NCBI RefSeq assembly: GCF_000217955.3
Contig: NZ_AFOY02000028.1
Span: 1 to 64,000 of the forward strand
Reading direction: 5' to 3'
Origin: Pseudomonas fluorescens HK44
GTDB lineage: Bacteria > Pseudomonadota > Gammaproteobacteria > Pseudomonadales > Pseudomonadaceae
Length of the DNA stretch: 64,000 nt
Below the pieces are notes generated by a model that did not search any database, had not been told where the DNA came from, and worked only from the letters and a program-made list of their open reading frames with translations. Shown one piece after another: positions 1 to 8,618 of the stretch; position 1 is the first letter of the stretch, and each line of letters starts with the position of its first letter. The position numbers and the translations under genes were made by a program.

Positions 1-1
1 C

Positions 2-151
2 GTCGTTCAGTGGCGCGACGCACTTAAGGCAAGCGGACTGCGGGCCAGCCATATCTCGGCACTCGCGGATGACCTCAAGATCGCTCAGGATGCCGGTCAC
101 GGTGCCTTGGGCTTCAACTCGCAATATCTGGTGGCAGGAGTAAAGGGCTAA
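2..151 (+). CDS. C-terminal 49 residues of an unrecognised protein (5' end outside the window)
   Basis: An open frame runs from the window edge to a TAA at 149-151, reading ...WRDALKASGLRASHISALADD... and ending in LVAGVKG. It is followed 12 bases later by a strong intrinsic terminator, which supports a real gene end. The fragment is too short for me to recognise a family, and no catalytic motif can be seen. Confidence 0.6.
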   Translation, partial: VVQWRDALKASGLRASHISALADDLKIAQDAGHGALGFNSQYLVAGVKG

Positions 152-163
152 GGATTATGCGAT

Positions 164-194
164 AAAAAGCCGGCTCCGAATGAGCCGGCTTTTT
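164..194 (+). terminator. Intrinsic terminator after the partial gene
   Basis: A perfect 13-bp inverted repeat, AAAAAGCCGGCTC / GAGCCGGCTTTTT, with a 5-base loop and a T-run. The symmetric A/T flanks could let it also end the convergent AraC-type gene on the other strand, whose stop is at 210. Confidence 0.9.
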
Positions 195-209
195 ACATTT
201 GAGTGTCTC

Positions 210-1190
210 TTAATGATTACGTCGGTGCACGCCCAATCTGCTCACAGTCTGAGATGGTAGCTCTCCGAAAAACTCCTGATAGTATTTTGAAAATCTACCC
301 AGATGGCTGAAGCCAGCATCAAGCGCAGCGCCTTGGATTGTTTCCTGTGGTGAGGACATCAGCAATTTTCGTGCGGTGTTCAGTCGCACTGACCTTACAT
401 AGTTCAGCGGAGTCATGCCCAATACATCTTCGAAACTGTATTGAAGCGTTCTACGGCTGATCCTGAGATGGTTACACAGGTCTAGCACTCCAATGTCTTC
501 ATCCTGGACATGGTGAGCGAAAAATTCGCAGCTCTTTTCGACGATGTACGTCCGTGTCGAAGGAGGAACGACGAGCCGAGTAGAAGTTTCAAAATCCAAA
601 ATCTCTTGGACGCAGCTAAAAACCTTATCCAGACTCGAACTGAATGGATCTTGCCCGACTCCAGCCTGAACGTTGCTCAAATGTGATTTTAGATTCAGCT
701 CGAAATCGATCTGGGTTTCGGTCGAGGGCTGAATAAATCGCTCGAATGGCTTCGACTCGATATTCAGGAAAGTTTCAGTTTTGAATGTTTCGAGAAAAGC
801 AGCCTTACTGACGGTAAGCATCAATGCTTCGATAGGCGCTTTTGATACCGCATGGAAAGAGCGCCCAGACGAAATGTGAAAAGTGTTGGCGTTAACGTAC
901 CTGCCATTGAGAAGCACATCCTCATCGGATCGCACGTTAACGATGACTATCGAATCAAGCGGAACATGACAAATTTGCTCGACACATGGACTGTCCATTG
1001 TCTCGCGAGTTACTTGAACCTTACCGGCAATGGAATGGCTCGCAATGGCTCCATGGAACTGTGTTTTTTTCTCAAGCTGATGGTAGCGATTGTCGTCCCA
1101 TTCATTTAGGCCACAAGCGTGCTCAAACGCATCATGCGACTCCATAAATCGAAACCTGGTGTCGTTCTGAGGTGTGTGCATGGCCATCAT
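210..1190 (-). CDS. AraC/XylS-family transcriptional regulator
   Basis: A 326-residue protein whose last ~100 residues form an AraC-type double HTH: first helix-turn-helix around LDLCNHLRISRRTLQYSF, then the signature GFSHLGRFSKYYQEFFGELP. The N-terminal ~210 residues fit the ligand-binding half of the AraC/AdpA/ToxT-like group (AraC-binding-like, as in CbdS/EutR-type regulators), but the effector cannot be read. The start is in an ATGATG pair behind GCGAG. It is followed, on the same strand to its left, only by the terminator at 164-194. Its neighbours are a dehydrogenase and an NCS1 permease gene, so it may control that uptake and breakdown block; this is inference from position. Confidence 0.9.
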   Translation of the reverse strand: MMAMHTPQNDTRFRFMESHDAFEHACGLNEWDDNRYHQLEKKTQFHGAIASHSIAGKVQVTRETMDSPCVEQICHVPLDSIVIVNVRSDEDVLLNGRYVNANTFHISSGRSFHAVSKAPIEALMLTVSKAAFLETFKTETFLNIESKPFERFIQPSTETQIDFELNLKSHLSNVQAGVGQDPFSSSLDKVFSCVQEILDFETSTRLVVPPSTRTYIVEKSCEFFAHHVQDEDIGVLDLCNHLRISRRTLQYSFEDVLGMTPLNYVRSVRLNTARKLLMSSPQETIQGAALDAGFSHLGRFSKYYQEFFGELPSQTVSRLGVHRRNH

Positions 1191-1314
1191 GAAATCTCGC
1201 TTAACTTAGGTGACATATACTCAACTGCAAGCTTCATGCCGCCCCCATCAAAATCTCTCTTACTCCCCCGCTTATGCACAGAAAGGTGCCTAAAACGCGC
1301 GCTGTAGACCGAGC

Positions 1315-1353
1315 AAAAAAAAACGCAACGCCGCTTTGGGCTTTGCGTTTTTT
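1315..1353 (-). terminator. Intrinsic terminator downstream of the SDR gene
   Basis: AAAAACGCAA and TTGCGTTTTT form a 10-bp stem around a ~15-base loop (1318-1352), with an A-run on the left that is a U-tract when read on the minus strand. It lies between the SDR stop (1470) and the AraC start (1190), so it insulates the two minus-strand genes. Confidence 0.8.
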
Positions 1354-1469
1354 GTGAAGTGATACCGACTGTGCATTTTATTGGGTCAGACGACCCAGAC
1401 TGGTGCGAATTTACTCACTCCTTGACGACGGATCCGAGAAGAAACTACCCAAATGCTCGCGAAACCTGG

Positions 1470-2234
1470 TTATCCAAAATGCCCAGCGGTCGCTCCTCCA
1501 TCCAGAGAATAAACGATCCCATTCGTGTAACTAGCTTCCTCAGAAGCCAGGTGATAGATGACCTTCGCCACCTCAGCAGGCTGAGCAAATCTGCCCAAAG
1601 GTACCTCTTTAGCGTAGGACTTCATCTCTGCTTCAGGGTCACTCGCCTCCGCAAATAAGCTGTCCATCATCCGAGTCTGTACGAAGCCTGGACACACCGC
1701 ATTACTACGCACTCCCCAAGGCCCATAGTCCAAAGCCAGGCACCGCACAAGCCCTAAAACTCCGTGTTTTGACGCGCAGTAAGCCGCATATCCCGATGCA
1801 CCGCGCACTGATGCATCGGATCCCACGGCAACGAAAGCGCCGCCTTTCTGTTCCATGAAAATCGGCATCGAGTACTTCGACATTAACCAGGTACCCGTCA
1901 GGTTAACGCCCAACATGAAGTCCCAATCCTCCCTCGCTTGATCATGAACCAGTCCTGTGCGAGCTACACCCGCGCAAGGGATAACGGCATGAAGCGCGAA
2001 ATTGAAGGATTTGACGAACTCAAAGAGTCCTCGTACCTCATCCTCTTTAGAAACATTTACAAGCCGTGCATGAAAGCTCCCAGACTCCACTTTTTGGGCC
2101 GTCTCATCCAAACCAGATTGCGATAGGTCACAGCCGATTACGCAGTAACCATGCTGGGCAAAATGGATGGCGGTCGTCTGGCCAATTCCAGAACCCGCTC
2201 CAGAAATAACCACAATACGCATTTCAGTGCTCAT
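1470..2234 (-). CDS. Short-chain dehydrogenase/reductase (classical SDR)
   Basis: A 254-residue Rossmann oxidoreductase. Seen: the cofactor motif GAGSGIG near the N-terminus, the D after beta-2 (CDLSQS) that usually favours NAD(H), NxAG-like CAG, catalytic Ser and the YxxxK pair in GYAAYCASKHG, and the C-terminal PLGRFAQPAEVA...SYTNG...DGG segment typical of FabG-like SDRs. I place the start at ATG 2234 because GGAG sits 8 bases upstream; an ATG at 2249 has no ribosome site. It diverges from the small-protein/permease pair at 2543 across a 308-base gap. The substrate is unknown; a secondary alcohol or keto group of the imported compound is a guess. Confidence 0.9.
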   Translation of the reverse strand: MSTEMRIVVISGAGSGIGQTTAIHFAQHGYCVIGCDLSQSGLDETAQKVESGSFHARLVNVSKEDEVRGLFEFVKSFNFALHAVIPCAGVARTGLVHDQAREDWDFMLGVNLTGTWLMSKYSMPIFMEQKGGAFVAVGSDASVRGASGYAAYCASKHGVLGLVRCLALDYGPWGVRSNAVCPGFVQTRMMDSLFAEASDPEAEMKSYAKEVPLGRFAQPAEVAKVIYHLASEEASYTNGIVYSLDGGATAGHFG

Positions 2235-2542
2235 GGACGTACTCCACATTTTTTAGGCTGAGTCCCTAAAGTAACGACAGGTAGGTACCTGGCCATAGCC
2301 AATATCGGCAAAGCAAAAGGAGGTTACCAATAGGAGACAGTCTTGAAATGGATTGCCAAAAACGGATACGAGGTAATAGCCGCCAAGCGTACGCTGAATA
2401 CAGGGCGCTATGGACAGGTTCACTGACCGTCGAAGGGAAGCAATAACAAAGCGTCCAGCAACACTTACTACCGCTGCCATAATAATTTTCTAAAACAGCC
2501 AAAGCGGACGGCATCGTAAGAACTCGTCCAGAGAGCAACGAC
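2235..2542. promoter_or_regulatory. Divergent intergenic region between the SDR and the permease operon
   Basis: A 308-base stretch with no convincing gene. It must hold the outward promoters for the SDR (minus) and the small protein/permease pair (plus). I see no clear operator palindrome or consensus sigma-70 boxes that I would commit to. Confidence 0.4.
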
Positions 2543-2764
2543 ATGAGCAAAGCTGACGTTGAACACGGCACAGGAATGATGAATACAAGCGAAAGCTTGA
2601 ACACGGATCTGTTGAAACAACTGGAGGCCATGAACCAGCCCGAGCACACCTCCTCCGAATGCTGGAGTAGCGCGGCTTCGCTAGTTCGAGAGGCGTCTGT
2701 ATGGATCCTCTTTGGTGCTGTCCTTTGGATTGGTACCTTGCTTGCAGTAGGAGCAAACGCATGA
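2543..2764 (+). CDS. Small membrane protein translationally coupled to the NCS1 permease
   Basis: 73 residues: a polar N-terminal half (about residues 1-48) and a single hydrophobic helix near the C-terminus (ASVWILFGAVLWIGTLLAVG). Its stop overlaps the permease start (ATGA at 2761-2764), so the two are translated together. The start ATG follows AGAGAGC. Such a one-helix partner suggests an accessory subunit or a chaperone for the transporter, but I do not recognise a family; it could also be a coupling leader peptide. Confidence 0.75.
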   Translation: MSKADVEHGTGMMNTSESLNTDLLKQLEAMNQPEHTSSECWSSAASLVREASVWILFGAVLWIGTLLAVGANA

Positions 2765-4254
2765 GCACTTCACATAGTGTCGAACAAGAAGCACTTGCGG
2801 GTCGACTGCCAGTTCTGGCAGGTAACCGGGTATATAAAACCTATGGCTCGTTCCTCTGGACATGCTGTGCTTTCAGTGCAGCCACTTGGGCATTCCTGAT
2901 AGGTAGCTATCTACCTTATGTAGGAGATTGGCGACTCGGCGTGATGGGGTATGTGATCGGCCTCATCATCGGCATGGCACTGGTTTCGCTCGCCTCCGGG
3001 GTACCTAGCTACAAATACGGTACCGACCCTATTGATACCGCTAAAGCTTCTTTCGGCTACAGAGGAATCATCGTTCCCCTATTTGGCTTGCTTGCAACCT
3101 TGATCGGCTGGTCTTACGTAGTTGAAGCATTGACCGCCAGGGGAGCAGCGAACGTCGCCGCCACGGTTACAGGAAGCCAGGTTACCGGCGACTCACATGA
3201 GCACTTGGTGATTGGCGTTGCGTTGGCTGCATTGCTCCTTGTCTGGTTTATTGCATGCAAAGGCCCGAAGTTTTTTGAACGTCTCAACGGTTACATCGGG
3301 CCGTTGCATATGCTGATCACCCTAGTGATGTTTGGCATCCTGGTGCATAAATTCGGGCTCGAAAATCTGTGGCACAACCAAGTGGCCCCAGATCAGATGC
3401 TATCGCATGATCCCGTACAGGGCCTGGCACTTGCCGTTGAGTTTGGCGTCTCCAATGCCATGACTTGGTGGCCAGTCATGGGTGGTCTTACCCGCCTGGT
3501 AAAAAGCAAAAATCATGTCATGGGCCCCTCAATCATTGGCGTTGGAATCCTCGGAGCAGCGGTTGTCTCTACCGTCGCGGCCCTTGCAGCCATTAGCGCA
3601 GGCACTTACGACCCAACGATTTGGATGATCGCGGTTGGCGGGCAAGTGTTCGGCTCAATCGTGATGACCATCGTTCTGACGGCGAACATTGCCACGATGG
3701 TTGTGATGATCTACCTGGCAGGGGTTTCAATTCAGCAGGTCAAATTCTTCGCAAGATTGAAATGGGAAATGCTTCTTGCCCTCCTCCTGCTGCCTGGTGT
3801 GTATTTTGCCTTTGAGACCGAATGGTTGCTGTCCAAGGTTATGAGTTGGCTGTCGTACAACGGCGTGATGTTTGTGGGCATCTCCGGGATCACGCTGGTT
3901 GATTACTTCATCCTGAGACGCGAGCAGCTCGATGCTTCCAGTCTTTTCGCGACTCGCAACAGCAACTATGCCTACTGGGGCGGCGTGAACTGGGCAGCTG
4001 TATTAATCAGCATTGTCGCGGTGGTTGGTTACTTGGCTCTATACGACCCTGTAACAGTCGCAATGAGTGGATGGTTCCGCTACTTGGGCGCTTCCATCCC
4101 TGTGATTGCTATTTCTGGATTCTCCTACTACTTGGCCGTGAGACTCATCGTGGCTCCAATGGGGAAAGGAAGCTATACGAAGGGGACGGCGATCACCAGT
4201 CGTCCAACGCTCGATCCACAGCCAAAACCGGGAACAGTGAGGGTCGGCCTATAG
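2761..4254 (+). CDS. NCS1-family permease (purine/cytosine/allantoin-type symporter)
   Basis: A 497-residue polytopic membrane protein with about 12 hydrophobic segments. Family hallmarks: the N-terminal FLWTCCAFSAATWAFLIGSYL segment, GxxxPSYKYGTDPIDTAKASFGYRG, GWSYVVEALTARGAAN, and the late GISGITLVDYFILRR motif that corresponds to the 'xxxDYFxxR' segment of NCS1 carriers. The start is taken as ATG 2761, overlapping the upstream stop; an in-frame start at 2701 would lie inside the small gene. It probably imports a nucleobase-like or other nitrogen heterocycle with a cation. A palindrome and terminator follow. Confidence 0.9.
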   Translation: MSTSHSVEQEALAGRLPVLAGNRVYKTYGSFLWTCCAFSAATWAFLIGSYLPYVGDWRLGVMGYVIGLIIGMALVSLASGVPSYKYGTDPIDTAKASFGYRGIIVPLFGLLATLIGWSYVVEALTARGAANVAATVTGSQVTGDSHEHLVIGVALAALLLVWFIACKGPKFFERLNGYIGPLHMLITLVMFGILVHKFGLENLWHNQVAPDQMLSHDPVQGLALAVEFGVSNAMTWWPVMGGLTRLVKSKNHVMGPSIIGVGILGAAVVSTVAALAAISAGTYDPTIWMIAVGGQVFGSIVMTIVLTANIATMVVMIYLAGVSIQQVKFFARLKWEMLLALLLLPGVYFAFETEWLLSKVMSWLSYNGVMFVGISGITLVDYFILRREQLDASSLFATRNSNYAYWGGVNWAAVLISIVAVVGYLALYDPVTVAMSGWFRYLGASIPVIAISGFSYYLAVRLIVAPMGKGSYTKGTAITSRPTLDPQPKPGTVRVGL

Positions 4255-4282
4255 CTGCCAAAACGGTCCCCCTCCTATGAGC

Positions 4283-4344
4283 CTCAGCTGTAGCTGAGCT
4301 CTAAATCAGGTTTCCCTCAGGGCGTCTTCTAGGCGCCCTTTTTT
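4283..4344 (+). terminator. Palindrome plus intrinsic terminator after the permease
   Basis: CTCAGCT-GT-AGCTGAG (4283-4298) is a perfect short palindrome. AGGGCG/CGCCCT (4319-4339) followed by TTTTTT is a conventional Rho-independent terminator, 65 bases after the permease stop. Confidence 0.75.
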
Positions 4345-4387
4345 ATGCAATGCGCGCAGCTCATTGCGCCCAACAGAGGCGTTGCTC

Positions 4388-6529
4388 ATGCTATCGATGT
4401 ACTCAATGAAGTTCAGGATGCTAGCTCTAACAGGACTATGCCTGGTGACGACACTTGCGAGCGTCGTAGCCCTAAACGCCTACCAGGGAGAGGTATCTTC
4501 AGATGAAATCCGAACGCAGAGCAGTTCTCTCTTAGAAGTCGCAGCTCGCGATCAGCTCATCGGCAACGGTAGAGCCCAGCAAGCTCGAATAGAGAAAAAA
4601 TTCAGCGATGCCAAGCTCCTAGCTCAACAGGTAGCTCTGCAGATGGGTACGCTTCGAGATCAATACTCAGAGGGCAGGATCAGCGCCGGAAACCTGCGGC
4701 AAGATATGGTCAAAAGCATTCATCAAGCGATTGCGGCCAACCCTGCTTTCTTGGGGCTATACGTAGCTTTTGAACCCAATCAAGCAGGTGGTGAAGATGA
4801 AGGTTTCAAAGGCAAGACAGAGTTCGGCTCAAACGAAATAGGCCGCTTCTCAACCTATTACTCTCGTTACGGCAGCGCTACCTTCGAATTAGCAGCATTA
4901 GACGAAAAAACTATCAACGGCGATCAACCGAATGCTAGCGGCCAACCGATGAATTATTGGTACAGCTGCTCGAAAAGTACGCTTAAGCCCTGCATTACTG
5001 CCCCTTACTTCGACACTCTGAATGGCCAAACTGAAGGTCTCGTATCGCTTGCCGTTCCCTACTTGGAAAAGGGCAAGTATGTCGGCGTGCTGGTCGTCGA
5101 CTTGAGTCTGACTGATCTTCAGGAGCAAAGCGAAAAGCTCTCCCGAGATATATACGATGGGCATTCTGCCGTCAGCATCGTGAGCGACCAAGGGATAGTC
5201 GCTGCTAACAGCGCCTCGGCTAGTTCAGCTGGCAAATTAGCTTCCCAGGTATGGCCCGGAAATGGTGCACAACTTAAGGCTGCTACGTTTACTTTAGGGC
5301 TATCAGCTGCCCATGATCTCGACAATTTTCAGTTGCTACTGCCCTTCTCTCCTATTGGCGAGTCAGCACCTTGGGCCGTAAAGATAGACGTACCATGGGA
5401 TACGCTGATGGCACCTGCAGACAAGCTGGCAGACCAGTTGGATACACGACGCCGATCAGGGATGTGGGAAAGTATTATGTTCGGTGCGCTGCTCGGAACA
5501 TTAGGTCTCTTGTTAAGCGCGATAGTCATTCATAAATCGCTTCAACCCTTGAGTGTGATCACACTCATGATCAAGGAAATCGCGACCGGTGACGGCGACC
5601 TTACCAAGCGAATCAACTACCGCCAGCCTAATGAACTCGGAGAGCTATCAGGATGGTTCAACCGCTTCCTGGACAAACTGCATCCTCTGATCAAAGAGAT
5701 CCAAGCATCAGCCCACCAGACTCGTGAGGCCGCAACGCACGCCTCCGCGATAGCACAGGAATCTCGCGTCAGGTTGAACTCTCAGGCTAGTGAGGTCGAT
5801 CAGGTCGCTACGGCGTCTACTGAAATGGCAGCGACTGCGCAGGAAGTTGCCAGGAGTACCGCATCAGCAGCTGATGCAGCGCAAGATAGTAATCTCGCAG
5901 GCACACAAGCCGATCGAATCATCGTCAACGCGAGCCAAACAATTCAAAAGCTCTCCAATGGGATGAGCCAGAACATGTCTCAGGTCAAAGCGCTCGCCGA
6001 TAGCAGTACCAAGATCAGTTCCGTATTAGAGGTCATTCGAGGGATCGCCGAACAGACAAACCTGCTCGCATTGAATGCAGCAATCGAAGCAGCCCGCGCG
6101 GGCGAAGCCGGTCGAGGATTTGCAGTTGTCGCAGACGAGGTTCGAACGTTAGCTCGGCGCACTCAAGATTCTGTAACAGAGAGCCAGCAAGTCATCGAAG
6201 CCCTTCAACAGAACACCTCCAATGTGGTCTCGGCGATGAGCGAAAGCCACTTACTGACAGGCACCACGGTAGAAGAATTTGCCAAGGTGGGAGAAGCACT
6301 TCAGCAGATGAGCATCGGGGTCGGAAAGATAAATGACTTGACGCTGCAGATCGCGACGGCCACAGAGGAACAAAGTAACGTGGCTGATGAAGTTAGTGCA
6401 AACGTAAGCAACATCAGGGACTTCACCCAGAGCTTGGCGTTGAACGGTCAAGAGCTGGAAACCGTCAGCATTCACCTTGACCAACTAGCTAAATCACTCG
6501 AAGAAAAAGTAGGACACTTCAAGGTCTGA
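4388..6529 (+). CDS. Methyl-accepting chemotaxis protein with periplasmic dCache-type sensor
   Basis: 713 residues. TM1 is at about 8-30, then a ~325-residue periplasmic domain with the double-Cache feel (YxxYG, WYSCSKS...PYFDTLNG, VGVLVVDLSL). TM2 is at about 358-382, followed by a HAMP with the P...LGELSGWFNRF pattern. The cytoplasmic coiled coil contains the near-invariant hairpin tip EQTNLLALNAAIEAARAG and GRGFAVVADEVRTLA. No C-terminal CheR pentapeptide is seen. AGAGG lies 8 bases before ATG 4388; a TTG at 4364 is an alternative. It sits directly behind the permease, so it may sense the same compound; that link is inference. Confidence 0.93.
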   Translation: MLSMYSMKFRMLALTGLCLVTTLASVVALNAYQGEVSSDEIRTQSSSLLEVAARDQLIGNGRAQQARIEKKFSDAKLLAQQVALQMGTLRDQYSEGRISAGNLRQDMVKSIHQAIAANPAFLGLYVAFEPNQAGGEDEGFKGKTEFGSNEIGRFSTYYSRYGSATFELAALDEKTINGDQPNASGQPMNYWYSCSKSTLKPCITAPYFDTLNGQTEGLVSLAVPYLEKGKYVGVLVVDLSLTDLQEQSEKLSRDIYDGHSAVSIVSDQGIVAANSASASSAGKLASQVWPGNGAQLKAATFTLGLSAAHDLDNFQLLLPFSPIGESAPWAVKIDVPWDTLMAPADKLADQLDTRRRSGMWESIMFGALLGTLGLLLSAIVIHKSLQPLSVITLMIKEIATGDGDLTKRINYRQPNELGELSGWFNRFLDKLHPLIKEIQASAHQTREAATHASAIAQESRVRLNSQASEVDQVATASTEMAATAQEVARSTASAADAAQDSNLAGTQADRIIVNASQTIQKLSNGMSQNMSQVKALADSSTKISSVLEVIRGIAEQTNLLALNAAIEAARAGEAGRGFAVVADEVRTLARRTQDSVTESQQVIEALQQNTSNVVSAMSESHLLTGTTVEEFAKVGEALQQMSIGVGKINDLTLQIATATEEQSNVADEVSANVSNIRDFTQSLALNGQELETVSIHLDQLAKSLEEKVGHFKV

Positions 6530-6572
6530 TCTCTGCACTCCGCGCCCTCAGGCGCGGGGCGCACTAACTCAG

Positions 6573-7232
6573 CTAAACAGAGTTATCTGCTGATGTAGGC
6601 GCCAAAGTGGCAGTCCAAAATGAGATCGTGGTCTCGACCATCTGTTCGCGAAGCCCTGACGTTGGACTCAATTGATCCTGGTAGAAAAAAATCCCCTCAA
6701 TTTGCGTCGCGATCAGAGCAGCGTAAGTCCGGACTTTGTCCGCCGGTAACTGGGGATTGATTTCAGTGATCAACTGACAGAAGCCGTTAAGGAAGTGATT
6801 GTACTGACTGCCCATTAAATCCTTGATCGACTCATCGTGGCTGGCCAGAGCTCCCATTTGAAAAAAGAACTTTCCAGTTTCTGTATCAAATGTCGCTGAT
6901 GAGTTTTCTCGAATGGCAACTGCCAAACGCTCGATCGGTGTCTCAGCGGAGGAATTCTCAACCAGGTGATTCACGGCCTCTACGAAGTGACCAAGCTTTG
7001 CCTTGATCATTTGCCGGCAAAGATTTTCCGTGTTGCCACAGTAGTGCTGAAGATTGTTGAGGCTAATGCCCAACTCCTTGGCAACCTTTCGGGCGGAGAA
7101 TTGCGCGTAGCCGTCCCGCACAAAGATAACGGCAGCGGCATCGTTGATCTCTTCGATTTTTTTTAGCCGCTTACCGGCACGGCTGTAGGGGCTGACGTCC
7201 CCGGCTTCACTTTCTTCATACTCTAGTAGCAC
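6573..7232 (-). CDS. TetR-family transcriptional regulator
   Basis: 219 residues with an N-terminal TetR HTH: INDAAAVIFVRDGYAQFSARKVAKELGISLNNLQHYCGNTENLC, where the usual 'G...I...G.S...Y.HF..K..L' is slightly altered (LNNLQHYCGNTENL). The C-terminal domain is helical and unassigned. The start ATG follows GGCGTGCTACTAG poorly; the coding signal is clear from SPYSRAGKRLKK onward. It is convergent with the chemoreceptor and divergent from the reductase gene, so the latter is its likely target. Confidence 0.88.
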   Translation of the reverse strand: MLLEYEESEAGDVSPYSRAGKRLKKIEEINDAAAVIFVRDGYAQFSARKVAKELGISLNNLQHYCGNTENLCRQMIKAKLGHFVEAVNHLVENSSAETPIERLAVAIRENSSATFDTETGKFFFQMGALASHDESIKDLMGSQYNHFLNGFCQLITEINPQLPADKVRTYAALIATQIEGIFFYQDQLSPTSGLREQMVETTISFWTATLAPTSADNSV

Positions 7233-7685
7233 GCCGTGGCCGCTCCTTTCGTAGCGTTGGTGACCCGTTTTTGCTGGGAAAGATTCCAGCTTTAGTCTCC
7301 ATCTTAACCCTAACTAACGTCGACAGTGCGCGGTATGACCAACTGGCCCCATCGAGTTGCCAAATTCGGATAAGCCGCCTGACTTTCCGAGCGTAGAGTC
7401 CCTCGCAGCATCAATGAAAGGTTGCATTGAGCTGCTCCAATGAGGTCTCAAACAACCTGCGACCTTCCGTAATTTCGACGAGTATGCCGGCGCATATCAG
7501 CCCAAAACCACCACGAATTTACGTTGCCAACTCCGTCGACTCAATTGATGCCGCCTTACCAAGAGGCAGGGAAATCCACTTCGAAATTATTAGGCATGGA
7601 GCACCTCAATCACCCCCCCTCTTCAACCGTTGTCTTCGTCGTTGCACCGCTACACCCAACCAAACTATTACCTCGGGGGAATACC
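7233..7685. promoter_or_regulatory. Intergenic region between the TetR gene and the reductase gene
   Basis: About 450 bases without a gene I would defend. Reading frames cross it (one joins the reductase upstream of its ATG), but their composition is not protein-like. The divergent arrangement suggests the TetR operator lies here; I could not pick out a convincing palindrome. Confidence 0.35.
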
Positions 7686-8570
7686 ATGGTTCAAAATGTA
7701 ACGCTACTCGGCACAGGCTTGATGGGCTCCGCTTTCGCGAACCTGTATATGAAAAACGGCGTGAACGTAACTGTCTGGAACCGCACGCCTCGTCGGTGTG
7801 CTCCACTGGTTAAGAAGGGCGCTCGGGAGGCATCAAGTATCGGCGCGGCGCTGGAAGCAAGCTCAGTAGTACTGGTTGTACTTTTGGATTACAACGTTTT
7901 CAGAACCGTCATGAGTGGTCAGGAGCACTTGATCGCAGGTCGCGATTTCGTAAATTTCATGACTGGATCGGCTAAAGATGCAACTCAACTGCAGGCCTAT
8001 ATCCGCGCTAACGGAGGTCACTACCTTGACGCCGCAATTGAAGCTTACCCTGACGATATCGGCCATGAGAGTACGCTGATTCACTATTCAGGCTCCCAGG
8101 AAGTCTGGCTCCGTCATGAGATTTTGCTACGAATGCCAGGCGGAGCTTCACGCTGGATAGGGGAGTTAGTCGGCGCAGCGAACGTGTTGGATGCTGCTAT
8201 GGCTGGCGCATTTTACAACACCAGTATCGGCGCCTTTCTGGAGGCCGTAGATTTCGCCAAAAAAGCAGGAGTAGGTATCGAGCAGCTCGAAGGATGTCTC
8301 AATTATTTCCTGGATCTTCTCAAAACTGAGCTGACTGCGGTCATCAAGCACCACAAGTCTGATGACTATCGAACTGATCAGGCAACCCTTTCAATTTACG
8401 TAGCGGCAGTGAAATCGTGGCGCCAGACCATGCTTGATTCAGGACAACGCGCCAGCCTCTTCACGGCCAACCTTCACTGCATGGAGATGGCCGTTGCTGA
8501 GGGTCGCGGAGACCTTGGGATCGCCGCCACGTACGCCAATCACATTCAACCTGACAGCCAAGAACACTGA
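7686..8570 (+). CDS. NADPH-dependent imine-reductase/6-phosphogluconate-dehydrogenase-like protein
   Basis: 294 residues. The N-terminal Rossmann fold shows LGTGLMGSAFA (GxGxxG) followed by the NRT motif after beta-2, which favours NADPH. The C-terminal all-helical part (DAAMAGAFYNTSIGAFLEAV...) matches the dimerising domain of beta-hydroxyacid dehydrogenases and imine reductases (IREDs), whose length is the same. The start at ATG 7686 fits the Rossmann strand beginning directly (MVQNVTLLG) and follows GGGGGA about 6 bases upstream. It is single, facing the hydrolase/dioxygenase pair across a shared terminator. An IRED role would suit reduction of a cyclic imine, but the substrate is not readable. 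Confidence 0.82.
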   Translation: MVQNVTLLGTGLMGSAFANLYMKNGVNVTVWNRTPRRCAPLVKKGAREASSIGAALEASSVVLVVLLDYNVFRTVMSGQEHLIAGRDFVNFMTGSAKDATQLQAYIRANGGHYLDAAIEAYPDDIGHESTLIHYSGSQEVWLRHEILLRMPGGASRWIGELVGAANVLDAAMAGAFYNTSIGAFLEAVDFAKKAGVGIEQLEGCLNYFLDLLKTELTAVIKHHKSDDYRTDQATLSIYVAAVKSWRQTMLDSGQRASLFTANLHCMEMAVAEGRGDLGIAATYANHIQPDSQEH

Positions 8571-8571
8571 C

Positions 8572-8604
8572 GAAAAAAGCCCCGGAAATTTCCGGGGCTT
8601 TTAG
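8572..8604. terminator. Bidirectional terminator between convergent genes
   Basis: AAAAAGCCCCGGAAA-TTTCCGGGGCTTTT, an almost uninterrupted palindrome with A-run and T-run flanks. It is placed between the reductase stop (8570) and the hydrolase stop (8619) and can serve both. Confidence 0.9.
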
Positions 8605-8618
8605 CTTCGCAAATAAAT

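Noticed and set aside
7427..7813. Small plus-strand ORF ahead of the reductase
   Set aside because: Overlaps the reductase's Rossmann start and has no ribosome site; composition not protein-like.
8065..8354. Minus-strand frames in the imine-reductase-like gene
   Set aside because: Shadows of a well-supported gene.
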